Below, in pieces: positions 44,251 through 52,805 of a DNA stretch of 64,000 nucleotides (position 1 is its first letter; every line of letters starts with the position of its first letter). The position numbers and the translations under genes are program-made. The notes below the pieces were generated by a model. It saw only the letters and a program-made list of their open reading frames with translations, was not told the origin of the DNA and did not search any database. Source of the DNA: Asticcacaulis sp. UBA2476 (GTDB lineage Bacteria; Pseudomonadota; Alphaproteobacteria; Caulobacterales; Caulobacteraceae); assembly GCA_002342035.1 (NCBI GenBank), contig DDPE01000079.1, positions 1 through 64,000 on the forward strand. The letters run 5' to 3'.

Positions 44251-44736
44251 ATGGCCGAAGAACCGTTATCGAGCGTCGATATCCGTATTCTGGAGCAGAT
44301 TCAGAAAGACTCGTCCCTGTCGACCAGCGATCTGGCTGACCGGGTCGGCCTGTCGCAATCACCATGCTGGCGCAGGCTGCAACGCCTTAAGGATGAGGGC
44401 TATATCAAGGGGCAGGTCGCCCTGCTTGATCGCCATAAGTTCGGTGCGTCGCTGATGCTGTTTGCCTATCTTAAGATGACCACCCTGACCGACGAAAAGC
44501 GCGCTGAGTTCCTGCGTAAGATTGAGATCACACCTGAAATCCTGGAGTGCCATTCCCTGTTCGGGGAAAAGGACATCATGCTCAAGGTCGTGGCCCCCAG
44601 CATGGAATGGTATCAAAAGTTCATCTTCAACGTGATTCTGAAACTGCCGGGCGTGGTCGATATACAATCGACTGTCACCCTGACCGAGCTTAAATCAACC
44701 ACCGCCATTCCGTTGCGCGGGTCTAAAGCTCTTTGA
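44251..44736 (+). CDS. Lrp/AsnC family transcriptional regulator
   Basis: A 161-residue regulator. The N-terminal HTH is SSVDIRILEQIQKDSSLSTSDLADRVGLSQSPCWRRLQRLKDEGYIKGQVA, followed by the RAM ligand-binding domain (FAYLKMTTLTDEKRAEFLRKI, GEKDIMLKVVAPSMEWYQKFI, STVTLTELKSTTAIPL). Such proteins form octamers and sense amino acids. Its position inside the peptidase island suggests it controls the flanking peptidase, permease and aminotransferase genes in response to released amino acids. Confidence 0.93.
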   Translation: MAEEPLSSVDIRILEQIQKDSSLSTSDLADRVGLSQSPCWRRLQRLKDEGYIKGQVALLDRHKFGASLMLFAYLKMTTLTDEKRAEFLRKIEITPEILECHSLFGEKDIMLKVVAPSMEWYQKFIFNVILKLPGVVDIQSTVTLTELKSTTAIPLRGSKAL

Positions 44737-44883
44737 GCATGAATTAACCCTATAGTCTCATTTGCAACCGGATTTTATGCGCGCGTCGCTGACCGGGCCG
44801 ATGAGAAAAACATATTTATTCGCATAAGGCATCGTAGCGTACCTTTGCGAAACTGTCACAAAACATGAGCAGGGGAATTGATC

Positions 44884-46404
44884 ATGACTGTGCGATCCGT
44901 CCGCAAGGCCGCCCAAAATTCCGTCGTGGGCGCGCTGGCCCTCATCTTGTGTGCAGCCGCTGCCCTGCCCGCTTATGCGCAAACGCCGCCTGCGTCTGTG
45001 GCTGAAAACTTCGCGCCCGCTGACTTTGGGGCCGCCGTAATCACCAAACACAAGGGCACCTTTGGCGGCCAAAAGATCGACTATACCGCCACCGCTGCCC
45101 CCTATATCGTCAAGGATAAGTCCGGCCGCGGCGCCCTGTCAGTCGTGACCTTTTCCTATGAGGCCAAATCAAAGACCGCGAACCGCCCCGTTATGTTCAT
45201 CTTCAACGGCGGCCCGATCAGCCCGTCGGTCTATCTGCACATGGGTGCCTTTGCTCCGAAACGCGTGCATATGCCCGATGACTTAAGCGCCGATCCGTCG
45301 ACGTTCCAACTGGTCGATAATCCGAACGCGCCACTCGAAGTCGCTGATCTGGTGTTCATTGATCCGGCGGGCACGGGCTATAGCCGCCCGCTACCCGGCA
45401 CTAACCTGAAAGACTGGTTCTCGGTCGAAGCCGATGGTGAGCAGTTCGCGCAGGTCATCACCCAGTGGGTCACATCGCGCGGCCGCGAAGCCTCTCCCGT
45501 CTATATCTTTGGCGAATCCTACGGCACCATGCGCGCCCCGCAGATCGCCAAAAAGCTGGCCGAAGCGGATAAACCACTGACCCTTGGCGGGGTGGTTCTG
45601 TTTGGGCAGGCGGCCAATATTGCCGATTACGTCCAGCGTCCAACCAATATTATTTCCTATGTGGTGTCCCTGCCGACGCTGGCCGCCACCGCCTGGTATC
45701 ACAAGGCGGTCGATACCCGCGGCCTGTCCCTTGAGGCCTTTGTGGCCGAGGCGCGCACCTTTGCCGATACCGAGTACCTCGCGGCCCTCTATCGCGGCGG
45801 TGATTTACCTGACGCGGAGCGCGATGCGGTCGCGAAGAAACTGGAAGGCTTCACGGGTGTTCCCGCCAAAACCTTTGTCGATGCGCGCCTACGTATCTCC
45901 AAAGAAGCCTATCGCCGCCTGCTGTTTAAGGATAAGGGCCTGATTATCGGCATGGCCGACACCCGCTACACCGGCCCGCTTGATAAGGGCGGCGATCCTT
46001 CATTTGTGGGCCCCAAAGCGATGCAGGACGCCTTCACCCCTTACGCCCGCGATTTCCTGAATATCAAGACTGATGTCAAATATCTGACCAACAGCCCCGT
46101 CACCGGCGGGCTGGACGGCTGGGACTGGGGCTATGGCAAGGGCCCGTTCAGCGACTGGCCCTATTTTGCGATGCTGACCGATGTGCTCAAAACCCAACCG
46201 AAGATGAAGATCATGGTTGGCGTCGGCTGGTATGACACCCAAACCACGGTCGGCGGCTCGGAGTACCTGCTGAAACAGGCCGGCTGGCCCAAGACCAATA
46301 CCCGCCTGACCTATTACGAAGGCGGCCATATGAACTATTCCAATTCAAAAGCCTTAGAAAAGCTGGGCGTTGATATCCGCGCTTTCCTGAAAGACGGCCA
46401 ATGA
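44884..46404 (+). CDS. Secreted S10 serine carboxypeptidase, paralogue 2
   Basis: A 506-residue exported peptidase. ATG 44884 (MTVRSVRKAAQNS) has AGGGGA upstream, with a signal peptide ending near AYAQT. Catalytic features are FIFNGGPISPSVYLHMGAFAP, LVFIDPAGTGYSR, GESYGTMRAP (nucleophile S212), Asp in VGVGWYDTQT and His in YYEGGHMNY. Note that the usual NGGPG-S/A-S has a Ser-Pro variant here (NGGPISPS), which alters the oxyanion loop. The stop overlaps the next gene by 4 nt. Confidence 0.92.
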   Translation: MTVRSVRKAAQNSVVGALALILCAAAALPAYAQTPPASVAENFAPADFGAAVITKHKGTFGGQKIDYTATAAPYIVKDKSGRGALSVVTFSYEAKSKTANRPVMFIFNGGPISPSVYLHMGAFAPKRVHMPDDLSADPSTFQLVDNPNAPLEVADLVFIDPAGTGYSRPLPGTNLKDWFSVEADGEQFAQVITQWVTSRGREASPVYIFGESYGTMRAPQIAKKLAEADKPLTLGGVVLFGQAANIADYVQRPTNIISYVVSLPTLAATAWYHKAVDTRGLSLEAFVAEARTFADTEYLAALYRGGDLPDAERDAVAKKLEGFTGVPAKTFVDARLRISKEAYRRLLFKDKGLIIGMADTRYTGPLDKGGDPSFVGPKAMQDAFTPYARDFLNIKTDVKYLTNSPVTGGLDGWDWGYGKGPFSDWPYFAMLTDVLKTQPKMKIMVGVGWYDTQTTVGGSEYLLKQAGWPKTNTRLTYYEGGHMNYSNSKALEKLGVDIRAFLKDGQ

Positions 46405-47372
46405 GTTACGCCCACTATGATCCCGCCGCCGTTATCAAATGGCTGGATTATCCCGGCTGCATCAAAGCGGTGCGTCAGGCGATGGCAGCGTTTTCAGCCT
46501 CCGAAGCGCCTCAGCCTTTGCGCACCATCATCCCGCTGGCGCCGCTCAAGGTTCTGGCCCTGATGCCCGGATTTCTGATGGATGAGGCCGCCGCCGATAA
46601 GCTCGGCATCTATGGTGGCAAGATCATCTCGGTCGTGCGTAATCCGGATAATCCGGGCCGCTCAAAACATCATGGTCTGGTCATCGTGTTCGACCCGAAA
46701 ACCGGCGAACTGGTCTGCTCGGCTGATGCGGGCGAAGTCACCGAAATCCGCACCGCCTGCGCCTCTGCCGTTGCCACCGACGCACTGGCGCGCAAGTGCG
46801 CCAAGCGCCTGACCATTTTCGGCGCCGGCGCTCAGGCCAAATCCCACATCGAGGCCCTCCGCCATGTCCGCGATTTAGAGGACGTGCGCATCTGGGCGCG
46901 TGACTATGATAAGGCGGCCAATTTCGCCGCCGGCATGGCCCTATCCACCGGCTTGAGGGTCTATGCCGTCGCCGCCGCCCCCGACGCCTGCAAAGGCGCG
47001 GACATCATCTGCACCACGACCGGGTCATCCGAGCCAATCCTGTTGCGCGAATGGGTCGAAGACGGCACCCACCTGAATATTGTGGGCTCCTCCGGCCCCG
47101 GCCCGATTGAAGTCGATAACGATCTTGTCGTCGCCTCACGCTACATCGCCGACAGCCGCCGCTCGGTACTGGCCGCAGGTGCTGAGTTTCTGGTCGCCAA
47201 AGAAGCCGGTTTGATTAGCGACAAACACATTGTCGCGGAAATCGGCGAAGTGCTGAACGGCACGGTCATTGGTCGCCAAAACGACGCTGAAATCACCTTT
47301 TACAAATCGCTGGGCCATGTCGTGCAGGACCTGTGTTCCGCCGCCTATATCCACGCCAAAGCCACCGCTTAA
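46401..47372 (+). CDS. Ornithine cyclodeaminase / mu-crystallin family protein
   Basis: A 323-residue cytoplasmic NAD(P)-dependent enzyme. Family features are KIISVVRNPDNPGRSKHHGLVIVFDPKTGELVCSADAGEVTEIRTACASAVAT and the Rossmann loop TIFGAGAQAKSHIEAL. Members convert ornithine to proline with ammonia release, or act as ketimine reductases, alanine dehydrogenases or lysine cyclodeaminases; which one applies here is unknown. It is translationally coupled (ATGA) to the upstream carboxypeptidase gene, linking peptide cleavage to processing of a released amino acid. Confidence 0.9.
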   Translation: MSYAHYDPAAVIKWLDYPGCIKAVRQAMAAFSASEAPQPLRTIIPLAPLKVLALMPGFLMDEAAADKLGIYGGKIISVVRNPDNPGRSKHHGLVIVFDPKTGELVCSADAGEVTEIRTACASAVATDALARKCAKRLTIFGAGAQAKSHIEALRHVRDLEDVRIWARDYDKAANFAAGMALSTGLRVYAVAAAPDACKGADIICTTTGSSEPILLREWVEDGTHLNIVGSSGPGPIEVDNDLVVASRYIADSRRSVLAAGAEFLVAKEAGLISDKHIVAEIGEVLNGTVIGRQNDAEITFYKSLGHVVQDLCSAAYIHAKATA

Positions 47373-47383
47373 AGAGAGTTCCC

Positions 47384-49486
47384 ATGACCCGACGCCTGAT
47401 CCGTTCCGCCCTGTTGACGACCGTGTTTGGATTAGGCTTTGTGGCCTCAGCCTTTGCCGACGCCAGCTTTGTCATCATCCAGAACGGCGAGAACGTCGGC
47501 CATGTCGAGGTGGTGGAGACCGCTGCTGATAAGGGCAAAACCCTCAATATCGACTATGTCGTCGATGACAATGGCCGCGGCCCCAAGCACAAGCAAACCA
47601 TTACCTTAAACGACAAAGGCCTGCCGGTCGCAGGTACGGTTGCCGGAACCTCCCTGATGGGCGGCACGGTTGCGGAAAACTTTGCCATCAAGGGCACGAC
47701 CTTTACATGGTCGTCGCAGGCCGATAGCGGCAGGATGGCATTGAAAGCCCCCAAGCTTTATATCGTCAACGATTCAAACCCCTACGATCTGGCCATATAT
47801 GCCCGCTACCTGCTGACCCAGCCGAACCAGACGGCTGAGGCCTTGCCTGGCGGTTCTGTGCGCTTGCAAGCGGTCAAAACCCTCACCGTCGGTCAGGGCG
47901 AACAGACGCTGAAAGTCACCATCTATCGTCTGGATGGTCTCGACCTCGCCCCCGCCTATATCCTGCTCGATGAACAGAACGAACTGTTTGCCTCCGGTAA
48001 TATGGTCCGTAAAGGCTATGAGACCGAGATCAAAGCCTTGGGTAAGCTCAACAGCGAACTGGAGGCCGAGCGCCAAAAGACCCTTCAGGCCGAACTGGGT
48101 CACCGCTTTGACGGGCCGGTGCGCATAAAGAATGTGCGCGTCTTCGATCCCAAAACCGGCCAACTTAGCGCCCTGTCCAGCGTCGTGGTCGTGGGCGACA
48201 CCATCGCCACCATCCTGCCCGAAGCGGATGCGGCCACCAACGCCCCGAAAGATGAGACCATTATCGACGGTGACGGCGGCACGCTGGTGCCCGGTCTGCA
48301 CGACATGCACTCCCACACCACGCGCTCGTCGGGGCTATTTCTGCTGGCCTCGGGCGTCACGTCGGTGCGCGACATGGGCAATGACAACGGCTTTCTCGAT
48401 ACCCAGATTCGCCTGATGAATGAAGGCACGGTCGCGGGTCCCCGCATCGTCAGCAACGGCTTTATCGAAGGCAAGAGCCCCTATTCCGCCAACCACGGCT
48501 TTGTGGTCTCCTCGCAGGAAGAGGCGATGAAGGCGGTGCGCTGGTACGCCGATCACGGCTATTATCAGCTCAAAATATACAACAGCTTCAACCCCGACTG
48601 GATTCCGGCGGTAGCCGCCGAATCTCACCGCCTCGGCATGGATGTGGTCGGTCATATCCCCGCCTTTTACAGCCCTGATCGCGGCATGAAAGACGGCTAT
48701 GACGAGATCACCCACATCAACCAGTTAGTGCTCGGCTGGTTGCTTAAGGACGGCGAAGATACCCGCACGCCACTGCGTCTGACCGCTCTCGCCCGCGCCG
48801 CCACGCTCGATCTTAATTCCGTGCCGGTACAGGCTTCGGTTAAAACCATGAAAGCTCAGGGCATGGGCCTTGATACCACCGCCGTGATTGTTGAGCGCCT
48901 GATGCTCAGCCGCGCGGGCAAGGTCAATCCGGCCGATGCCTGGTATCTCAAAAACATGCCGATCGGATATCAGCGCTACCGCAAGCGCACCTATGTGCCA
49001 CTGAAAGACGCTGCCGAAGACAAAAGCTATTTCACCGCCTTTGATAAGCTGGTCGATATTATGAAGATGCTGCATGACAACGGCATCCAGCTTCTGCCCG
49101 GCACCGACGATACGCTCGGCTTCTCGGTCAAGCGCGAACTGGAGCTGTACGTCAAGGCGGGCATGACGCCGGCTGAGGCGCTCAAGGTCGGCACCTACGA
49201 CATGGAAGTCTATCTGGGCCGCGACCAGCAACTGGGCACGATTGAGCGCGGCAAGCTGGCCGACTTTTTCCTCGTCAAAGGCGACCCGACCAAGGACTTA
49301 AGCGCGCTGCGTGAAACCCGCATGGTGCTCAAGGGCGGCTTTGTCTATTTCCCGAACGAGATCTATGATGCGCACGGCATCACACCGTTCACGACGGCGC
49401 CCACGGTGACCAAACCGCAAAGCCCGGTAGCCGCATCCGATCACTCTGACCACGGAGAGTCCGATGGCGCCCACTTCCATTACTGA
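47384..49486 (+). CDS. Secreted amidohydrolase with N-terminal extra domain and His-rich tail
   Basis: A 700-residue exported protein. ATG 47384 (MTRRLIRSALLTTVFGLG) begins a signal peptide. Residues about 25-240 form an added domain of beta character. The amidohydrolase domain then has LVPGLHDMHSHTTRSSG (HxH metal site), VVGHIPAFY (metal His) and LLPGTDDTLG (catalytic Asp), ending with a usual GKLADFFLVKGDPT. The C-terminus is histidine-rich (SDHSDHGESDGAHFHY), a likely metal-loading tail. Relatives include imidazolonepropionase-like and Xaa-Pro/Xaa-Arg carboxypeptidase-type enzymes. A peptidase role fits the neighbourhood. Confidence 0.88.
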   Translation: MTRRLIRSALLTTVFGLGFVASAFADASFVIIQNGENVGHVEVVETAADKGKTLNIDYVVDDNGRGPKHKQTITLNDKGLPVAGTVAGTSLMGGTVAENFAIKGTTFTWSSQADSGRMALKAPKLYIVNDSNPYDLAIYARYLLTQPNQTAEALPGGSVRLQAVKTLTVGQGEQTLKVTIYRLDGLDLAPAYILLDEQNELFASGNMVRKGYETEIKALGKLNSELEAERQKTLQAELGHRFDGPVRIKNVRVFDPKTGQLSALSSVVVVGDTIATILPEADAATNAPKDETIIDGDGGTLVPGLHDMHSHTTRSSGLFLLASGVTSVRDMGNDNGFLDTQIRLMNEGTVAGPRIVSNGFIEGKSPYSANHGFVVSSQEEAMKAVRWYADHGYYQLKIYNSFNPDWIPAVAAESHRLGMDVVGHIPAFYSPDRGMKDGYDEITHINQLVLGWLLKDGEDTRTPLRLTALARAATLDLNSVPVQASVKTMKAQGMGLDTTAVIVERLMLSRAGKVNPADAWYLKNMPIGYQRYRKRTYVPLKDAAEDKSYFTAFDKLVDIMKMLHDNGIQLLPGTDDTLGFSVKRELELYVKAGMTPAEALKVGTYDMEVYLGRDQQLGTIERGKLADFFLVKGDPTKDLSALRETRMVLKGGFVYFPNEIYDAHGITPFTTAPTVTKPQSPVAASDHSDHGESDGAHFHY

Positions 49487-49853
49487 CATCGTCCATTTCC
49501 CCTACGATTTCGACCTTCCGGCATCAGAAGCTGTCTCGACCGGCGGAATCCTGCACCTATCCGGCCATATCGGCGATGACGATGACGGGAATGTTGCGGA
49601 CACTCTGGCCGAGCAGACCGAGCAGATGATGCGCAATGTCGCGGCCTCATTAAAGACGGTCGGGGCCACATTCGATGATGTGTTCAAATGCCGCCTGATG
49701 CTGACTGATATTGGCCGTCTGGAGGAGGTGTTTGAGATTTACCGGCTCTATTTTAAGCCTTTGCGTATACCGGTATGCACGACGTTTGGGGTCTCGGCTC
49801 TGGCTTACGACGCTCAGGTCGAAATCGAAGTCAGCCTGAAAAACGTAAAATGA
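49464..49853 (+). CDS. RidA (YjgF/UK114) family protein
   Basis: A 129-residue cytoplasmic protein that typically hydrolyses reactive enamine/imine intermediates made by PLP enzymes. Visible are VSTGGILHLSGHIGDDDDGN, LAEQTEQMMRNVAASLKTVGATFDDVFKCRLMLTD and the C-terminal RIPVCTTFGVSALAYDAQVEIEVS, with the conserved Arg and the final Glu. The gene overlaps the amidohydrolase by 23 nt, with a GGAGAG ribosome-binding site inside that gene. Its presence beside PLP enzymes and a cyclodeaminase points to amino-acid breakdown. Confidence 0.9.
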   Translation: MAPTSITDIVHFPYDFDLPASEAVSTGGILHLSGHIGDDDDGNVADTLAEQTEQMMRNVAASLKTVGATFDDVFKCRLMLTDIGRLEEVFEIYRLYFKPLRIPVCTTFGVSALAYDAQVEIEVSLKNVK

Positions 49854-49861
49854 GGGGATAG

Positions 49862-51376
49862 ATGATGAAATTTGCCGCGTTCAAATGGGCCCTCGCCGCC
49901 GTGCTGATGGCCGCCCCGATCAGCCCAGCCCCCGCCCTCGCCCAGACAGCGGCGACATCCGCACCGATGCGCTTTGAAACCCAACACACCGGCACCTTTG
50001 GCGGCAAGTCCATACGTTATAAGGCCGTGGTCGAACAAACACCTATCATGGGCGCTGACGGTCAGGCCATCGCTCAGATCGTCGCCACCAGCTATATCCG
50101 CACCGACGCCCCCAAAGGCACGGTCAGGCCGGTCATTTTTGTCTTTAACGGCGGCCCCGGTTCGGCCTCGGTCTGGCTGCACATGGGCATTATGGGCCCC
50201 AAGCGGGTCGCCTTCACCGATGACGTAAAGCCTGAAACCACCCCGCCATTTAAGATCACGGACAACCCGGACAGCCCGCTCGATGTCGCCGATATCGTCC
50301 TGTTCGATCCCCCCGGCACCGGCTATTCGCAAGTTATGCCGGGCAAGGAATCCCAAACCTTCGGCGTCGAGCAGGACGCCATAATCACCGCTGGCTTCAT
50401 TCAGGGCTGGCTGCGTCAATATGATCGCGCGAATGCCCCAAAATTTGTGGTCGGCGAATCCTACGGCACCATCCGCGCCGCCCGTCTGGCCAAGCTGCTG
50501 GCCGGAGGGCCATCGGAAACCGGCTCCATGACCGGCCTGACGCTCAACGGCGTCATCCTGCTCGGTCAGGCCATGGACATGTCGGCCAAGGGCGACACCG
50601 CTTACCTTACGGGCCTGCCGACCATGGCCGCCACCGCCTGGTATCACGGCGCCGTCGATAAGTCCGCGACCACGCTTGCGGGGCAGATCAGCGACGCGCA
50701 AGGCTTTGCCGCCGACGACTATCTGCGCGTGCTGTATCTGGGTGACCGGGCCACCCCCGCCGAAAAAGCCGCCGTGGCCGCCAAGCTGTCGACGCTTACC
50801 GGCCTGACGCCAGACTATATCCTGCGGCAGGATCTGCGCGTCACATTAAATGAGTTTGCCTCTGAGGTTCTGGCCTCCGAAAACATCCAGATCGGCATGT
50901 ATGACGGCCGCTACACCCTGCCGCTCAAATCCTCCGGCGGCGATCCGGTCGCTGATGATCCGGCCATGGGTCAGTATGTGCCGGGCTATCTGGCCGCCCT
51001 TAATACCCACTTCACACAGAACCTCGGTGTCAAAATTGATGCGCCCTATAAGGCCATCGAGTTTCTCACCGTCAATGCCCGCTGGGACTGGGGCGGCGGA
51101 GCCGGTGTGCCGCCGTCAAAGAACTATGCCACCGATCTGGCGGTCGCCATGCGCCGTAATCCATCGCTTAAACTGATGGTCGGTACAGGCGTCTATGATC
51201 TGGTGACCACGCTCGGTTCCGCCGACTATACCATCGCCCATGCCGGGATAGACCAGAACGCTGTCACCTTCAAAACCTACGAATCCGGCCACATGCCCTA
51301 TATGGGCCCGGATAGCCGCAAGGCCCTGTCGGCCGATCTTCGCACCTTTATCACCGCCTCGAGTACCGCCCCATGA
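49862..51376 (+). CDS. Secreted S10 serine carboxypeptidase, paralogue 3
   Basis: A 504-residue exported peptidase with GAGGGG ahead of tandem ATGs (49862 and 49865). The signal peptide ends near PALAQTA. Catalytic motifs are FVFNGGPGSASVWLHMGIMGP, IVLFDPPGTGYSQ, GESYGTIRAAR (nucleophile S200), Asp in MVGTGVYDLVTT and His in YESGHMPYM. It is closer in pattern to paralogue 2 than to paralogue 1. The stop overlaps the permease start (ATGA), coupling extracytoplasmic cleavage with uptake. Confidence 0.92.
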   Translation: MMKFAAFKWALAAVLMAAPISPAPALAQTAATSAPMRFETQHTGTFGGKSIRYKAVVEQTPIMGADGQAIAQIVATSYIRTDAPKGTVRPVIFVFNGGPGSASVWLHMGIMGPKRVAFTDDVKPETTPPFKITDNPDSPLDVADIVLFDPPGTGYSQVMPGKESQTFGVEQDAIITAGFIQGWLRQYDRANAPKFVVGESYGTIRAARLAKLLAGGPSETGSMTGLTLNGVILLGQAMDMSAKGDTAYLTGLPTMAATAWYHGAVDKSATTLAGQISDAQGFAADDYLRVLYLGDRATPAEKAAVAAKLSTLTGLTPDYILRQDLRVTLNEFASEVLASENIQIGMYDGRYTLPLKSSGGDPVADDPAMGQYVPGYLAALNTHFTQNLGVKIDAPYKAIEFLTVNARWDWGGGAGVPPSKNYATDLAVAMRRNPSLKLMVGTGVYDLVTTLGSADYTIAHAGIDQNAVTFKTYESGHMPYMGPDSRKALSADLRTFITASSTAP

Positions 51377-52689
51377 CCGAACCAACACCTTCACGCCACC
51401 TGAAACAGACTGTCGGCCTGACCGGCGTGGTCATGTTTGGCGCGGGCAGCGCCATCGGCGTCTCGATCTTTTCTGTCCTGCAACCCGCCGCTCAGGTCGC
51501 CGGTTCCGGCCTTCTGATCGCCATGCTGATCGCCACCATCCCGATGGTGCTGTTTGCCTCATCCTACGCCTTTATGGGCTCGGCCCTGCCGACATCGGGG
51601 GCGTCCTATGAATGGCCGCGCCGGTTCATCCACCCGTTTGTCGGCTTCATGATTGCATGGCTGCGGATCGTGGCCAATGTCGGCGCGGTCATAGTGCTGT
51701 CGTCGGTTCTGGTCAGCTATCTGGGTATGGCGTTTGACCTGCCGCGTAAACCGACCATGGCCGTGGCCATCACCATTGCCTTTGCGCTAAACTATTTCGG
51801 CGTATCGATCGCGTCGGGTATCCAGACCGTGCTGATGGGTCTGTTGCTGATCGTGCTGGCGGCCTTTACCTTTACCGGCCTGCCGCTCACGACCATGGAT
51901 CTCATCCAGCCGATCGTCGGCCACGGCTGGGTCGCCATTCTGGCCTGTGTGCCGCTGATGATCTCGCTGTTTCTCGGCATCGAAGCCGCGGTCGAAATCG
52001 GCGAAGAGGTCAAAAACCCGCAAAAGACCCTGCCGCGCGGTATCGTGCTGGCCGTGCTGCTGACGCTCGTCGTGTATGGTCTAGTGGCCGTAACCGCACT
52101 CGGTCTGATCGGGCCGGACGCACTGGCCGGGACCAAAACCCCGCTGCTGGACGCCGCCAAAATTCCCCTTGGCCCATGGGCAGCCCCCGTCATCATCGGA
52201 GCCGCCACCATTTCGATCATGAAATCGCTCAATGGACTGGCGCTCGGCTTTTCGCGCTCATTGTTCGCCATGGGCCGCGAAGGCGCCCTGCCCTCCGTGT
52301 TCAATAAGATTCATCCCAAATTCGGCACGCCCTATATGGCCATACTGATCGGCTGGGGCGCTGGCCTTGCGGGCATTTTCCTGCCCGATGATCTGGTGTT
52401 TCTGCTGCTGGCCGTCAACATCCCGACCATGCTGAAATACATGGCCTGTTCGATCTCAGCCACTAATCTGGTCAAGCATCACCCCGAACTGCACGCTAAT
52501 GCGGGTTTGAAGTGGAAAAAATCCTCAGTGCTGTGGTTGGGCTATCTGGGGGCAGCCTGCGCGGTTGTGGTCATCCTGGCCGGTATCGAAGCCGATGTGC
52601 GTCCTTATGGTCTTTTGGCGGTCTGGGCGGTGATCGGCGTCATCTACTGGGCGGTTCGCTCAAGGATAAAACAGCCCCGCAACCCGTAG
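51373..52689 (+). CDS. APC superfamily amino-acid permease
   Basis: A 438-residue membrane transporter with about twelve helices. The first helix carries the APC pattern GVVMFGAGSAIGVSIFSVL. A conserved cytoplasmic loop EEVKNPQKTLPRGIVLAVLLT follows helix 6, and GFSRSLFAMGREGALPSVFNKIHPKFGTPYMAILI later is diagnostic of the family. It imports amino acids using the proton or sodium gradient; the specific substrate is unknown. It is coupled to the third carboxypeptidase and likely takes up its products. Confidence 0.93.
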   Translation: MTEPTPSRHLKQTVGLTGVVMFGAGSAIGVSIFSVLQPAAQVAGSGLLIAMLIATIPMVLFASSYAFMGSALPTSGASYEWPRRFIHPFVGFMIAWLRIVANVGAVIVLSSVLVSYLGMAFDLPRKPTMAVAITIAFALNYFGVSIASGIQTVLMGLLLIVLAAFTFTGLPLTTMDLIQPIVGHGWVAILACVPLMISLFLGIEAAVEIGEEVKNPQKTLPRGIVLAVLLTLVVYGLVAVTALGLIGPDALAGTKTPLLDAAKIPLGPWAAPVIIGAATISIMKSLNGLALGFSRSLFAMGREGALPSVFNKIHPKFGTPYMAILIGWGAGLAGIFLPDDLVFLLLAVNIPTMLKYMACSISATNLVKHHPELHANAGLKWKKSSVLWLGYLGAACAVVVILAGIEADVRPYGLLAVWAVIGVIYWAVRSRIKQPRNP

Positions 52690-52805
52690 AATACGATGTA
52701 ATTTATGCGAAAACCGGGTCTGACCCTTAGCACTTCACATAAGAATTGCCCGGATTATCAGCTAAATTTTTCCTCATAGCCACCCTTTGACCGGGGTAGG
52801 CGCAT

